A DNA stretch of 64,000 nucleotides, taken from CAZJYI01 sp964550025. GTDB taxonomy: Bacteria; Verrucomicrobiota; Kiritimatiellia; UBA8416; CAYOBW01. Below are positions 42,224 through 52,031 of the stretch, piece by piece. The stretch covers positions 1-64,000 of the forward strand of contig CAZJYI010000036.1 of the NCBI GenBank assembly GCA_964550025.1, given 5' to 3'. The first letter of the stretch is position 1. The number at the start of each line of letters is the position of its first letter. The notes under the pieces are model-generated. The model was not told the DNA's origin and did no database searches. It saw only the letters and a program-made list of their open reading frames with translations. The translations under genes were made by a program, and so were the position numbers.

Positions 42224-43522
42224 ATGCACTTACCATTGAAGATCCCGCGGGTCATGTTTGTCTTTTTACTGATAGCCGGTGCGGTGCAGGCGGACTTCAT
42301 CAGTTGGGATGGCAGCAGCAGTGATGACTGGATGGTAGCGGACAACTGGCAGGGCAACAATATACCCGATGCGGACGATACGGCGCGCGTCTGGACGGAC
42401 TCTCCGAACGCTACCGTGCTTCACTCCGGAGACAGCCTGACTCTGCAACAGCTCTGGGTTGCGCACGCCGGCGGCGCGGGGGCCACCGGAAACCTGACCA
42501 TCCAAGCCGGCGCTGACATAGCGGTCAGCGGTGTTATCGATGTAAACAACGCCGGGGTCCTCACGTGCAATGGGGAACTGAATGCCAACGACTACTTCAG
42601 AACATGGAGCAATGCCGTGGTCCATCTGCATGACGATCCAGCTGTTGCGATCGACGTCGTGGTGGCTCCAGGCAAGGCCATTCAGGTGAATGACTACTCG
42701 ACTTTCAATCTCGGCGCGGATGTTGCGGTGTCTGCACCAAGCATCTGGTTCAACAACTCATCGACCTGTGCGTTTGCCTCCGCCAGTGCCTTTACCGGCG
42801 ATGTGTGGGTGAGAAATTCCGCCAACGCCTCGATCAGCGGTGTCGCAACGGGCACCGTGACAATGCAGGATTTCGCCACGGCCACACTTGACGGGGACAT
42901 AACGGGCAATGTGAGGGTATGGGATGATTCGGGAGTCGTTATTGAGGGGACGGTGACCGGCAACCTGGAGATCGGTTCAACTAACGGGCTCAACCGTATC
43001 GGCGAAACCGGCTTCATCCTGGGGAATTGCCAGTTGAGCACCGGTGACACGCTGGTCATCGCAGGCACGGTCACCAACGGGGTCTTCGGCTGCAATCAGA
43101 CCGGAGAAGCCGTCATAGAATCGACGGCGAGGATCTACTCCACAGGCAACGACTGCTGGCTCTACAACACCGCCAAAGTCACCTGGATGGCGGGAGCGAC
43201 TGGCGCCGTCGGCACAATATGGGCGGATCGCACCGGGAATGGCAGCTATACTGATGAGGTCCGCTATACCGGCTCTGCTGATCTGAATGTCGATTTTACG
43301 GCCTATGACTCCGGGACCCATGGTTCGACGCTTGAGGTCAAGTTGGTCAGTGACACCCAGAATGACTTCACAGGCGGCAACGGATTCGGATCCAATGTCG
43401 CGTTCTGGAATAGCGGTGTTGAGCATACCGATATCACCTATCTCGGCAACGGCGCATTTCGCATCAACAACATCCCTGCTTCGCCCGCAGCGAATCAAGG
43501 GACCGTGTTCTTGATCCGGTAA
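42224..43522 (+). CDS. Secreted beta-rich repeat protein
   Basis: Exported protein of 432 residues: signal peptide (about 1-23), then ISWDGSSSDDWMVADNWQGNNIPDADDTARVW, the opening typical of autotransporter-like/beta-helix proteins of PVC bacteria. Short Ala/Thr/Gly/Asn-rich repeats follow (GNLTIQAGADIAVSGVIDVNNAG, TGTVTMQDFATATLDGDITGNV). No catalytic motif and no PEP-CTERM or beta-barrel anchor at the end. Probably a surface or matrix structural protein. GGGGAGAG precedes the ATG. Related in style to the protein at 53831-56107. Confidence 0.72.
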   Translation: MHLPLKIPRVMFVFLLIAGAVQADFISWDGSSSDDWMVADNWQGNNIPDADDTARVWTDSPNATVLHSGDSLTLQQLWVAHAGGAGATGNLTIQAGADIAVSGVIDVNNAGVLTCNGELNANDYFRTWSNAVVHLHDDPAVAIDVVVAPGKAIQVNDYSTFNLGADVAVSAPSIWFNNSSTCAFASASAFTGDVWVRNSANASISGVATGTVTMQDFATATLDGDITGNVRVWDDSGVVIEGTVTGNLEIGSTNGLNRIGETGFILGNCQLSTGDTLVIAGTVTNGVFGCNQTGEAVIESTARIYSTGNDCWLYNTAKVTWMAGATGAVGTIWADRTGNGSYTDEVRYTGSADLNVDFTAYDSGTHGSTLEVKLVSDTQNDFTGGNGFGSNVAFWNSGVEHTDITYLGNGAFRINNIPASPAANQGTVFLIR

Positions 43523-43638
43523 TCCGCCTGTTCGCACGGGCGGGATGGGATCGAGTGAGCGGGTGGAGTAAGACCGCCCGAACTTCGTATTGCCTGCTGT
43601 CGCGATACAGTCTACTCTCGCATCCGGAGTTCATTCCC

Positions 43639-44496
43639 ATGGCCATTCGAGACGAGTTGTTCTGCATACCGGATCCCTGCCGGGATCAACACCTTCCCAT
43701 GGTTCCCACCTTCGCTGCTCCCTTCAAACGGCACGGGATCCGCGGCGCAGGGATTCACGAGGTGGTCGAACCGTATGAGATCCGTCGATTGGGCGTCCCC
43801 TGGCACATTGCCCTGATTTCGTTTGCCGGGAAGGCAACGTTTGAATGCAAGGGGAAACGCGGCGTGATTCAGGCCGGCGAGCTCTGGGTGGGGCCGGCTG
43901 AGACATCCTATGACTACAAAGCCACGGGTTCATGGAACTTCATCTCGGCGGCACTCTTCAAAACAGAGGCGTTCGCACACCTTGAAGACTCTTTTACACA
44001 CCGCAAACTGCTGTTTGAACCGACACACCTGGTCTCCGCCGTAGAAGCTTACCTGTACGAAGCATCGTTCGCGCCGAACATCAAGGAGAAAGCGGCGCTG
44101 GCCATGGCTGAGTACATCAGTGCGGGTATCGCAAGGGAGCTCGACGTGGAGGACGGCAGCGCGTGCGGCCGAACACGGCACCGGCTGAACCGCCTCTGGG
44201 AGGCCGTCCACGCCAGCCCGGACGGAAACTGGACTCTAAAGGAGCTGGCCGCCCGGATGCACGTGTCGACGCGGCAGTTTCAGCGCCTCATGCGTGAGCA
44301 CTACGGCGTAACGACCGAGAAACTGCTTGTCCGCATCCGCATGGAACATGCCCGGGAACTGCTGGTGGGGACCGACCTTTCCATGGCTATGATCGCCGAC
44401 AAGGTCGGCTACGGAAGTGTCTACTCCTTCTCCAAAGCCTTCAAACGCTATTTCGACACTCCGCCCGGAAGCTGCCGCCGCCGGGCACTTGTGTAG
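43639..44496 (+). CDS. AraC-family transcriptional regulator
   Basis: Regulator of about 285 residues. The N-terminal cupin-like sensor (RRLGVPWHIALISFAGKATFECKGKRGVIQAGELWVGPAETSYDY) is followed by two helix-turn-helix motifs (WTLKELAARMHVSTRQFQRLMREHYG; LLVGTDLSMAMIADKVGYGSVYSFSKAFKRYFDTPPGSCRR). The ATG at 43639 is chosen because the sensor starts there; the frame extends to 43555 without homology. It lies close to the divergent start of the polysaccharide operon and may control it, although an adjacent target is only inferred. Confidence 0.9.
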   Translation: MAIRDELFCIPDPCRDQHLPMVPTFAAPFKRHGIRGAGIHEVVEPYEIRRLGVPWHIALISFAGKATFECKGKRGVIQAGELWVGPAETSYDYKATGSWNFISAALFKTEAFAHLEDSFTHRKLLFEPTHLVSAVEAYLYEASFAPNIKEKAALAMAEYISAGIARELDVEDGSACGRTRHRLNRLWEAVHASPDGNWTLKELAARMHVSTRQFQRLMREHYGVTTEKLLVRIRMEHARELLVGTDLSMAMIADKVGYGSVYSFSKAFKRYFDTPPGSCRRRALV

Positions 44497-44656
44497 CCTC
44501 AGAGGGGCTTGATGTGGAACCTGGGATGTGGGATGAGGCGGTCCGAAACGCGCTCCTTCCACGGCGCGTTCGGACATCATATTGGCGCGCTGGGCCATTG
44601 CCGTCCACGCCGGGCATGCGTAATCTGCGTCATGCTTTGAACCAGGGGCTTCTGTA

Positions 44657-47600
44657 ATGGACATTGAGTGTCGAGACGACCCGGCAGGGAAGATGTCCGC
44701 CACCATTCCAGCTCTCCTGTCGGCTACGCTGCTGGCCTGCACCGCATGGGCCGACAGCGCACGTCCCCCGTTTGCGGTGACGAGGGGGGTGACACCGCCC
44801 CCCCTGAGAGTCGCCACTTTCGAGGTACTCTCGCCGGACGCGGCGCAGTACCGGATCGAGTGGAACAGCAGATTCGACGAGATCTACGGGATCGACGGCA
44901 CCGCCGATCTTCGAAGGGAATGGAAACCCGTCGCCACAGGAATTCCGTCGACACCACCGAAGAACACCTATGTCATGCTCCGTCCCGGTCGGAGTTTTGA
45001 GGCCTTCCGTGTCCGCGGAGAGGTCCGCCGGGGCGTGTTCATCAACGAGTTCATGGCGAGTAGCTCGAACAGCGGACTCGAGGACCCCGACGAGCCGGGC
45101 GAGTACCCGGACTGGATCGAGCTGTACAACAACAGCACCGAGACGGTTGACATTTCCGGCTGGTACATGACGGACGATCCGGACGCCCCCGACGGATTTC
45201 GGATTCCAAACGGGGCGGTTCCCGCACTCGGCTTTCTTCTCCTCTGTGCCGACGATGATCCGGAACAGGGCGCCAGGCATCTCGGGTTCAGACTGTCGGC
45301 CGGAGGCGGGGTCATCGGCCTGAGCTCCAACGGCGTCACCTTCGTCGACTGCGTTTCCTACAGCGCGCGAAACGAGGATGTATCCTACGGCCGATATCCC
45401 GACGGTACAGCAACCTGGATGAGTATGACGAACGCATCTCCCGCCGCCCCCAATCAGAGCGGATACCTCGGCGACGTGCAGGACACGAAATTCAGTGTCG
45501 ACCGCGGCTTCTTTACAAACGCTTTCGCGCTGGCCATCACGAGTGCAACCACGGATGCGACGATCTACTACACCACGGATTTCAGCGAGCCGACCACAAG
45601 CAACGGTATCCTGTACACCAGTCCCATCACCATCACCAATACGACCTGCCTGCGCGCGGCGGCGTTCAAGGATGGATGGCAGGCCACCGACATCGACACG
45701 CATACGTACATCTTCGTTGATGATGTCTTGAGTCAGCCCGATGATCCGCCGGGCTGGCCGGACGCGTGGAGAGTCGACAACCCGCTGTTCCCACCCGACG
45801 CTCTCTACGGCATGGACCCCGCCGTTACGGGCGCCTACACGCGAGAACAACTGGCGAACAGCCTGCTTGCGATTCATTCCGTATCCATCGTCACCGACAT
45901 GGACAACCTCTTCCACCCCGACACGGGCATCTACACCCACCCCGAGCAGCGCGACCTCGCAGGTGAGAGGCCCTGCTCGGTGGAGTGGATCCAGCCCGAC
46001 GGCCGTCCTGGCATCGGCGTGAACTGCGGCCTGCGCATCCAGGGGAACTGGGCGCGCATGTTCGCGAAGAAGCGTCCCTTCCGCCTGCTGTTCAAATCAG
46101 CGTACGGTCCCTCAACGCTGGACTACCCCGTATTCCCCGCCAACAGCGCGACCGACTCGTTCAACACGCTCGTACTGCGGTCCAATGCCCAGGGCGATCC
46201 GGAAACACAGATTGAGGATGAGTTCTCTCGACGCGCGGTGATGAGCATGGGGCACCCACAGAGCCACGGCACCTACGTACACCTCTATGTCAACGGCCTC
46301 TACTGGGGGCTCTACAATCCCGTGGAGCGGCCCATGGCCGCGTACTGTGAGGAGTACCTCGGCGGGGATCGAGAAGATTGGGATTCCCACAACGGCGATG
46401 GCCGCACGGGAGGCGTCGACGGCAACCTGGATGCCTGGAACCAGCTGAACACACTGATCGCGACGGGGCTGACCGACAACGTGTCGTACCAGAGGATCCA
46501 GGGGAACAACGAAGACGGCACGGCCAACCCAGCCTACCCCCGTTACCTCGACCTGGACAACTACATCGACTACGTCCTGTTCAACTTCTGGGGGAACACG
46601 GCCGACTGGCCGAAGGCCGGCGTGAATTGGTATGGCGCACGGTACCGTCCGGGAGACAGCACGGGCTACAAGTTCTTCGTCTGGGACGCCGAGGCGGTAT
46701 TCAATATCGGCAATGAAACGGCGGTCACCAACATCCCGGCGCACGCGCATGCCGCGCTGAAACAGAATGCCGAATACCGACTCGGGTTCGCCGACCACGC
46801 GCACCGACACCTGTTCAAAGACGGCGTGCTCACACCTGAAAAGGCCTCGTGTCTCTACACGCAACTGATGGCGGAAGCCGGGGCGTTCATCAAGCTGGAC
46901 GAGGCGCGCTGGTCGGGATGGACCAACACCACGACCGGCGAGAAGTGGATCTCGACCACGAGGTACAACACTCGTGTGAACCACATCCTGAACCACTACC
47001 TGCCGGATCGTACGGCAACGGTGCTCGACCAGTTCCGCAACGCCGGACTCTATCCCCTGACCGCCGCTCCCGTCTTCCACATCGACGGCGCCCAGCAGCA
47101 CGGTGGGAGCATCACCTCCGGCAACATGCTCTCCATGACGAGTGCTACGTCCGACGCGATGTACTACACGCTCGACGGCGCCGACCCGCGGGAATATGGA
47201 ACCGGCTACACCAACGGCACACGCTTCGCGACGAACGTCCCCCTGACCCGCACCACCTACGTCCGGGCACGCAGCTTCTCCGCCACGAACGGCTGGAGCG
47301 CGCTGAACGAGGCGGTATACACTCTCGACACGCCATCGCCGCTGAGAGTCACCGAGATCATGTACCATCCACGTGACCCGCAGGCGGGAACCGTGGAGAC
47401 GAACTACGCCGCCGGTGATTTCGAGTTCATCGAGCTCAAGAACACGGGCGGTTCGACCATCGGGCTCGCAGGCCTGGCCTTTGTTGACGGAATCCGGTTC
47501 GAGTTTTCCGAAGCGACTGTCGCAACGTTGGCACCGGGCGAGCATGCCGTCCTGGTCAGGAGCTTCCAGGCGTTCACGAATCGATATGCCAACTGGGCGA

Positions 47601-47872
47601 ACATCACGATTGCCGGCACCTATCACGGCAGGTTCCATCGTCCCGTTGGCTCGCTTGCGAACGAAGGCGAAGACCTGCGGTTGGAGGATGGGCTGGGCCG
47701 GGATATCCAGTTCTTTGGTTACGAAGACGACTGGTTCCCAGGCACGGCGGGCAACGGCTACTCCCTTACGATTATTGACCCCACGGGCAGTCTGGAGAAT
47801 TGGAGTTCCAAGCAGGGATGGCGTCCTTCGTCTCATATCGATGGTTCGCCGGGCGAGGACGACAGCAACTGA
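44657..47872 (+). CDS. Secreted lamin-tail/CotH-kinase-domain protein
   Basis: Protein of 1071 residues. Signal peptide near 13-33 (an ATG at 44693 would start it directly, but AGGGG is better placed for 44657). A lamin-tail domain lies at about 128-245 (VFINEFMASSSNSGLEDPDEPGEYPDWIELYNNS), then a chitobiase-C-like module (about 280-355). The CotH kinase-like domain is at about 400-720 (GLRIQGNWARMFAKKRPFRLLF; YVHLYVNGLYWGLYNPVERP; YKFFVWDAEAVFNI). A second chitobiase-like repeat (about 805-890) and a second lamin-tail domain (about 895-1060) follow. This layout is common among PVC secreted proteins and may anchor or phosphorylate extracellular proteins. Confidence 0.87.
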   Translation: MDIECRDDPAGKMSATIPALLSATLLACTAWADSARPPFAVTRGVTPPPLRVATFEVLSPDAAQYRIEWNSRFDEIYGIDGTADLRREWKPVATGIPSTPPKNTYVMLRPGRSFEAFRVRGEVRRGVFINEFMASSSNSGLEDPDEPGEYPDWIELYNNSTETVDISGWYMTDDPDAPDGFRIPNGAVPALGFLLLCADDDPEQGARHLGFRLSAGGGVIGLSSNGVTFVDCVSYSARNEDVSYGRYPDGTATWMSMTNASPAAPNQSGYLGDVQDTKFSVDRGFFTNAFALAITSATTDATIYYTTDFSEPTTSNGILYTSPITITNTTCLRAAAFKDGWQATDIDTHTYIFVDDVLSQPDDPPGWPDAWRVDNPLFPPDALYGMDPAVTGAYTREQLANSLLAIHSVSIVTDMDNLFHPDTGIYTHPEQRDLAGERPCSVEWIQPDGRPGIGVNCGLRIQGNWARMFAKKRPFRLLFKSAYGPSTLDYPVFPANSATDSFNTLVLRSNAQGDPETQIEDEFSRRAVMSMGHPQSHGTYVHLYVNGLYWGLYNPVERPMAAYCEEYLGGDREDWDSHNGDGRTGGVDGNLDAWNQLNTLIATGLTDNVSYQRIQGNNEDGTANPAYPRYLDLDNYIDYVLFNFWGNTADWPKAGVNWYGARYRPGDSTGYKFFVWDAEAVFNIGNETAVTNIPAHAHAALKQNAEYRLGFADHAHRHLFKDGVLTPEKASCLYTQLMAEAGAFIKLDEARWSGWTNTTTGEKWISTTRYNTRVNHILNHYLPDRTATVLDQFRNAGLYPLTAAPVFHIDGAQQHGGSITSGNMLSMTSATSDAMYYTLDGADPREYGTGYTNGTRFATNVPLTRTTYVRARSFSATNGWSALNEAVYTLDTPSPLRVTEIMYHPRDPQAGTVETNYAAGDFEFIELKNTGGSTIGLAGLAFVDGIRFEFSEATVATLAPGEHAVLVRSFQAFTNRYANWANITIAGTYHGRFHRPVGSLANEGEDLRLEDGLGRDIQFFGYEDDWFPGTAGNGYSLTIIDPTGSLENWSSKQGWRPSSHIDGSPGEDDSN

Positions 47873-48196
47873 ACGCGTCACGGGATGCGTCTCCCCCGCC
47901 CGGGCCAGCGTCATCCCCGCCAACGCCTCGCCGGCGACCCGTCGTTCCACGCGCCGCGACACGCCTGCAAGAAAGTGCTTCGCAACCCATACGGCAAGCC
48001 CTATGCTCATTCCGGCTGACAGGAGAGACCGGAGTAGTCCGCATTGGCGCGGGAGACTGAGACCCCGGCCAACGTGCTGATGCACGTCAATGGACGGCGG
48101 AGGTCAACTTGACCGCGCTCTGGCTACATCGCTCGCTCAGGCATGACACGCAAGACGGTACGGGTGGCTGATATGGGGAAGCACTAAGGAGCAGGA
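47873..48196. other. Gene-free region
   Basis: No supported gene. A minus-strand frame running through it and antisense to the CotH gene has a hydrophobic start but no recognisable family and is taken as a shadow. AAGGAGCAGGA just before 48197 is the ribosome-binding site of the next gene. Confidence 0.5.
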
Positions 48197-48964
48197 ATGA
48201 AACTGGTACGGAGAGCACGAATTCCAGCGATGGTTCTTGTCACCTGCCTCACGGTTCTCGGGCAGGAAGATGTGGCCGACATACCTTCCAAGAAGCTCTC
48301 GGCGGGCGGCGATGCCAACAAGAGCTACTTTCTGATCGGCCCGGGTGGCGATCAGAAGCAACCGGACGAAGGGTATAAGCTGCTTGTCGTGCTGCCTGGC
48401 GGCGACGGGTCAGAGGCTTTCCATCCCTTTGTCAAACGGATGTACAAGCACGGAGTTCCGGCCGGCTATCTCGCAGCCCAGCTCGTGGCGGTCAAGTGGA
48501 CGCCACAACAGCAGATAGTGTGGCCTCACAAAGCGAACAAAGTCACCAGGATGAAGTTTGGAACGGAAGCGTTTGTTGAAGCCGTTGTTGCCGATATCAG
48601 CAAACAACACAAGATCAATCCCGGCCACATTTTCACGTTGTCCTGGTCGTCCAGCGGACCTGCCGCGTATGCGACATCCCTTCAACAGAAGACGGCAATC
48701 ACGGGTTCGTATGTTGCCATGTCCGTCTACAACAGGAAATACCTACCCTCTTTGTCGCGGGCAAGAGGGCATGCTTACTACATTGAGCATTCACCAGACG
48801 ACAAGGTCTGTCCATTCTGGATGGCAGAGAAGGCCAAGAAGGAACTCGCGGCCGCGAAAGCTAAAGTGGCCTTCTCGAAGTATGATGGCGGGCACGGGTG
48901 GCGAGGCAACGTTTACGGACGTATACAAAAAGCGATTGCGTGGCTGGAAGAGAATACGAAATAG
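48197..48964 (+). CDS. Alpha/beta-hydrolase, esterase/PHB-depolymerase-like
   Basis: Protein of 255 residues, probably exported (hydrophobic stretch at 11-22). LLVVLPGGDGSEAF carries the oxyanion region, HSPDDKVCPFWMA the Asp and YDGGHGWRG the His of the triad. The nucleophile elbow reads LSWSSSG (148-154) rather than GxSxG: both flanking Gly are Ser, with Ser151 the likely nucleophile. Related to predicted esterases of the LpqC/PHB-depolymerase type. May deacetylate glycans, but there is no direct context for that. Confidence 0.75.
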   Translation: MKLVRRARIPAMVLVTCLTVLGQEDVADIPSKKLSAGGDANKSYFLIGPGGDQKQPDEGYKLLVVLPGGDGSEAFHPFVKRMYKHGVPAGYLAAQLVAVKWTPQQQIVWPHKANKVTRMKFGTEAFVEAVVADISKQHKINPGHIFTLSWSSSGPAAYATSLQQKTAITGSYVAMSVYNRKYLPSLSRARGHAYYIEHSPDDKVCPFWMAEKAKKELAAAKAKVAFSKYDGGHGWRGNVYGRIQKAIAWLEENTK

Positions 48965-48985
48965 GACGTCGGCATCGGATGTCTC

Positions 48986-49840
48986 CTATTCCGGTTTGAG
49001 ATCCTTCCGGGCCTTCATTTCTTCAACCATCCGCTGCCAGTGCGCTGCAAGGAAGGTCGGGTTCCTCATGCTATCGAGAATGTAGGAGCGGTCCGCGCGT
49101 GAGAGGTCGAGAACCGACGTGATCATCTCCTCCCGGTAAAACCCCGCTTCCGCCAGCGGTATGCCGCTCGGTTCACGAATGAAGGACGATCCACTCGAAG
49201 TCTGTTTACCGTCGGGGGCCTCGCCGACCGTATTGGCAACGCAATGGAAGATCTTCGTGTTCGGCCCCACGGGCTGCTGCGCGCGTCCCGACGTCCGTTT
49301 CCAGCAGACGGCCTCGATCTCGTCCGAGCTGCACGAAGGCTGGAACAGAATCCGCGCGCCCGCCATCGCCGGGATACGGTAGAGCTCGGGGTGCCGCCCG
49401 TCGCGACAGATGACAAGCGTGCAGAGGATCCCGTCTATCTCGAAAAGCGCGAGCTTGTCGCCGCCGCGACAGTACTTCCGTTCATCGCGCCCCGCCATGT
49501 TCACCTTGGCATACTCGTACACGATCTCACCGCCGGGACTGATGACGTGAGCCACGTTCAGATGCCGATCGGTCGTCTTGCGAATCGTGCCGGCAATGAC
49601 CCAGATGTCATGCTCGGCCGCCGCCGCGCAGGCCTGGGCAAGGGACTCCTCAACGCGCGCCTGGTCAAGCTCTTGGATGTACGGGAAGTAGTAACTCGTC
49701 AGATTGGCCTCCGGAAACAACACCACCCGACTCCCGCAATCCGCGGCCGCGCGGATGTAACGGAGTGTGCGTTCAAGGTTGAAATCAAGGGGCTTCGCCC
49801 AGTGCATCTGGACGCATGAGACTTGCAGTGCTTCTGTCAT
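48986..49840 (-). CDS. Carbon-nitrogen hydrolase (nitrilase superfamily)
   Basis: Amidase of 284 residues with the Glu-Lys-Cys triad: LFPEANL (Glu44), YAKVNM (Lys112) and VICRDGRHPEL (Cys145). Cytoplasmic, hydrolyses a C-N bond of an unknown amide. The ATG at 49840 is supported by GGAG 8 nt upstream and by the family start (QVSCVQMHWAK). The frame continues upstream into a remnant of a PQQ-propeller gene, which is annotated separately. Confidence 0.9.
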   Translation of the reverse strand: MTEALQVSCVQMHWAKPLDFNLERTLRYIRAAADCGSRVVLFPEANLTSYYFPYIQELDQARVEESLAQACAAAAEHDIWVIAGTIRKTTDRHLNVAHVISPGGEIVYEYAKVNMAGRDERKYCRGGDKLALFEIDGILCTLVICRDGRHPELYRIPAMAGARILFQPSCSSDEIEAVCWKRTSGRAQQPVGPNTKIFHCVANTVGEAPDGKQTSSGSSFIREPSGIPLAEAGFYREEMITSVLDLSRADRSYILDSMRNPTFLAAHWQRMVEEMKARKDLKPE

Positions 49841-50104
49841 CGATCTACTCCGTCCTTTGCCTTCCGCATCCTCGGTCGAGGTGACAAAGACCTTCCCGGC
49901 TACGACGATCGGGCTCCCATTGCCAGGCATCTTCACCGGCACTTTCCACTTCACGTGCTCGGTCTCACTCCACCTGACCGGTGCCCCGGGCTCCGGCGAG
50001 ATCCCGTCAAAGGTAGGGCCGCGAAAGGCCGGCCAATCGCCGGCCGGTGAGATGATCGCCCACAACAGGGCAACCGGCACGAGAAATGCAGGTCGACGTT
50101 TCAT
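49841..50104 (-). pseudogene. Truncated PQQ-propeller gene, in frame with the nitrilase gene
   Basis: ATG at 50104 encodes a signal peptide (MKRRPAFLVPVALLWAIISPAG) and the characteristic N-terminus of secreted PQQ-like proteins: DWPAFRGPTFDGIS, APVRWSETEHVKWKVPVKMPG, GSPIVVAGKVFVTSTEDAEGKGR. After about 85 residues homology stops abruptly and the frame runs on into the carbon-nitrogen hydrolase. This is best explained by a deletion joining the two genes. If translated from here, the product would be an exported fusion. No ribosome-binding site is seen for this ATG. Confidence 0.7.
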
Positions 50105-50147
50105 GTCGAAAGTGCCAAAACTCAGAATCAGGTCTCTCTGCATCCCA

Positions 50148-50519
50148 TCACGTCTGCGACCAGAGCCCGACCTTGCTCCCGCAGGGATCCCTGAAATACG
50201 CGTAGAAGCCCATATCCGCGCCAATCTCCGTCTTCTCCGTGAGCCGAGCGCCGCCCGCATCCTCGATCTGATCCAGTTTGGCCGGGATGTCCTCGACGGC
50301 AACTACCAGTACTGTGCCGTCCTCCGAGGGCTTCGTCTCGGTGGTGAAGCCGCCGCCGGTGTTCTCCGCGCTGAAGAACCAGTAGTCGGGGAATGGGACG
50401 CTCTCCTGAACAGTCCAACCGAAGACCGCGGTGTAGAATGCCGCGCTCTCGGCAATGTTGGTGGTCGGGATCTCTATGTGGCAAATGGACCCTGGCGCCG
50501 GTGCTGCTGCGTCTTCCAT
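50148..50519 (-). CDS. VOC-family (glyoxalase-like) protein
   Basis: Protein of 123 residues with the vicinal-oxygen-chelate fold: SICHIEIPTTNIAESAAFYTAVFGW (first beta-alpha module) and VAVEDIPAKLDQIEDAGGARLTEKTEIGADMGFYAYFRDPCGSKVGLW (second). Metal ligands could be the His near residue 14 and the late Glu/Asp. AGGAGAG precedes the ATG. Substrate unknown; small cytoplasmic enzyme. Confidence 0.88.
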   Translation of the reverse strand: MEDAAAPAPGSICHIEIPTTNIAESAAFYTAVFGWTVQESVPFPDYWFFSAENTGGGFTTETKPSEDGTVLVVAVEDIPAKLDQIEDAGGARLTEKTEIGADMGFYAYFRDPCGSKVGLWSQT

Positions 50520-50543
50520 CGTACTCTCCTTATGTCATCCCTG

Positions 50544-52025
50544 TCAGGGGCCCGAGTGAACCTGGCCGGCAGGTTCATGTGCATCGGGCCAGGCGCCCCA
50601 GCCGTCGTGCGGATGCGAAGGCCGCGGCGGCATGTGGGGCGACATCAGTGTCAAGGCAATCCACGCTACGACGCAAGTGACGGCGCCAACAACGGCGCCT
50701 ACTTTCAGCCACTGACGGAAGTCGATACTGCGGCGATGCCGTTTCTCGAGGACACCCGCCGCGATGATGTTGGCGGCCGAGCCGATGACGGTCACGTTGC
50801 CGCCGAGGCAGGCCCCGAACAACAATGCCCACCAGAGTGGCGTCGCGCCAAGCTCGCGCACGACCGGCACAAACGCAGCAACGAATACCACGTTGTCCAC
50901 AAAGGCCGACCCAACGGCCGAGACTCCGACGATCACGGGCAAGAGCAGCGAGGGACTGCCCTGGAAGGTCGTGGCAAAGTCCTTGGCGATCCGTGAGGCA
51001 ACGCCGGTATGCTCCAGGGAGCCTGCCTTCGCGAAGAGCATCATGAAGAAGAGCAGTTCCCACCAGTCGACCTCGACGGCGACGTAGTGCTGTGCGCGCT
51101 CCCGACGCCACACCATCAGCACGCCGGCAATGGCCAGCGGTGCCGTCATGAGCAAGGTGTTCTGCTCCAGCCCCAACAGCGTCTCGATCCGGTGATGGCC
51201 GGCAATGACACCCACGGTGACGACAAAGATCGCCAACCCGCGCTGGTAAGGCACGCGCACGAGCGGACCGAGATGCAGTTTCTGCCTGCGGCGCTCTTCA
51301 AGACGGTCGGAGAGCTCCCGGATCTCGCGCCGGAACCACAGCAGCAGGACACCTGTCGCGGCGACCAGGCAGGCGAGCATGACGGGGAACGCCCATACGA
51401 TGAAGTCCTCGAATGTGAACCCCGCACGGTGACTGATCAACAGGCCGACGGGGTTCCCGATCATCGTGCCCGCCGACCCGATGTTCGTCGCCATCACCGC
51501 CATAATCAGGAACGGCGTGACCGGCACCCGCAGCGTGTCGCAGACCTGGAATACGAGCGCGCACACGAACACGATGGAGGTAACCTCATCGACAGCGCAC
51601 GCCAACAACGCCGAAAGCCCCATCACTACCAGCGCGAACGCGGTACCAGTCATGCGGCGAGTGCTCACGATCAGCTGGATGATCCACGAGAAGAACCCCA
51701 ACTCCTTCAGCGCACCCACGATGACCATCATGCCCGCCAGGAAGAGAACGACCGGCAGCTCGCAAGACTCGACGAACCGGTCCAGCGTGAGAACATTGCA
51801 GGCGAACAGCGCCGCAATGCCGAGAAAAGCCACGGCCAGCCGGAATTCCCAGAACAGCAGAGTTGCCAGCACGGTCATGGCAAACACAGAGCACGCGAGC
51901 ATCTGCGGTCTCGTGTAGCCGAAAGCCTGAACCAGCACGGCCACGCCGGCACTCAGAGCGATAATGAGTAACCCTCTGGCGAGCACCTGCCTGCGCGACA
52001 GACCTGCGTGTCGAATGGGCGGCAT
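50544..52025 (-). CDS. ArsB/NhaD/SLC13-superfamily ion transporter
   Basis: Polytopic membrane protein, 493 residues, 11-12 predicted helices. Two inverted copies of the family signature are present: AVDEVTSIVFVCALVFQ...TNIGSAGTMIGNPVG (about 150-200) and SAFVDNVVFVAAFVPVVRELG...LGGNVTVIGSAANIIAAG (about 375-440). Substrate could be Na+/H+ or an oxyanion. Directly downstream of a PTS-EIIA/CBS protein (6-bp gap), with which it is presumably co-translated and which may gate it. C-terminal tail is His/Pro-rich. Confidence 0.87.
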   Translation of the reverse strand: MPPIRHAGLSRRQVLARGLLIIALSAGVAVLVQAFGYTRPQMLACSVFAMTVLATLLFWEFRLAVAFLGIAALFACNVLTLDRFVESCELPVVLFLAGMMVIVGALKELGFFSWIIQLIVSTRRMTGTAFALVVMGLSALLACAVDEVTSIVFVCALVFQVCDTLRVPVTPFLIMAVMATNIGSAGTMIGNPVGLLISHRAGFTFEDFIVWAFPVMLACLVAATGVLLLWFRREIRELSDRLEERRRQKLHLGPLVRVPYQRGLAIFVVTVGVIAGHHRIETLLGLEQNTLLMTAPLAIAGVLMVWRRERAQHYVAVEVDWWELLFFMMLFAKAGSLEHTGVASRIAKDFATTFQGSPSLLLPVIVGVSAVGSAFVDNVVFVAAFVPVVRELGATPLWWALLFGACLGGNVTVIGSAANIIAAGVLEKRHRRSIDFRQWLKVGAVVGAVTCVVAWIALTLMSPHMPPRPSHPHDGWGAWPDAHEPAGQVHSGP

Positions 52026-52031
52026 GAGACT

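Noticed and set aside
46112..48085. 657-codon frame antisense to the CotH gene
   Set aside because: The sense protein has two lamin-tail domains and a CotH domain; the antisense product has Arg/Val-rich composition without homology.
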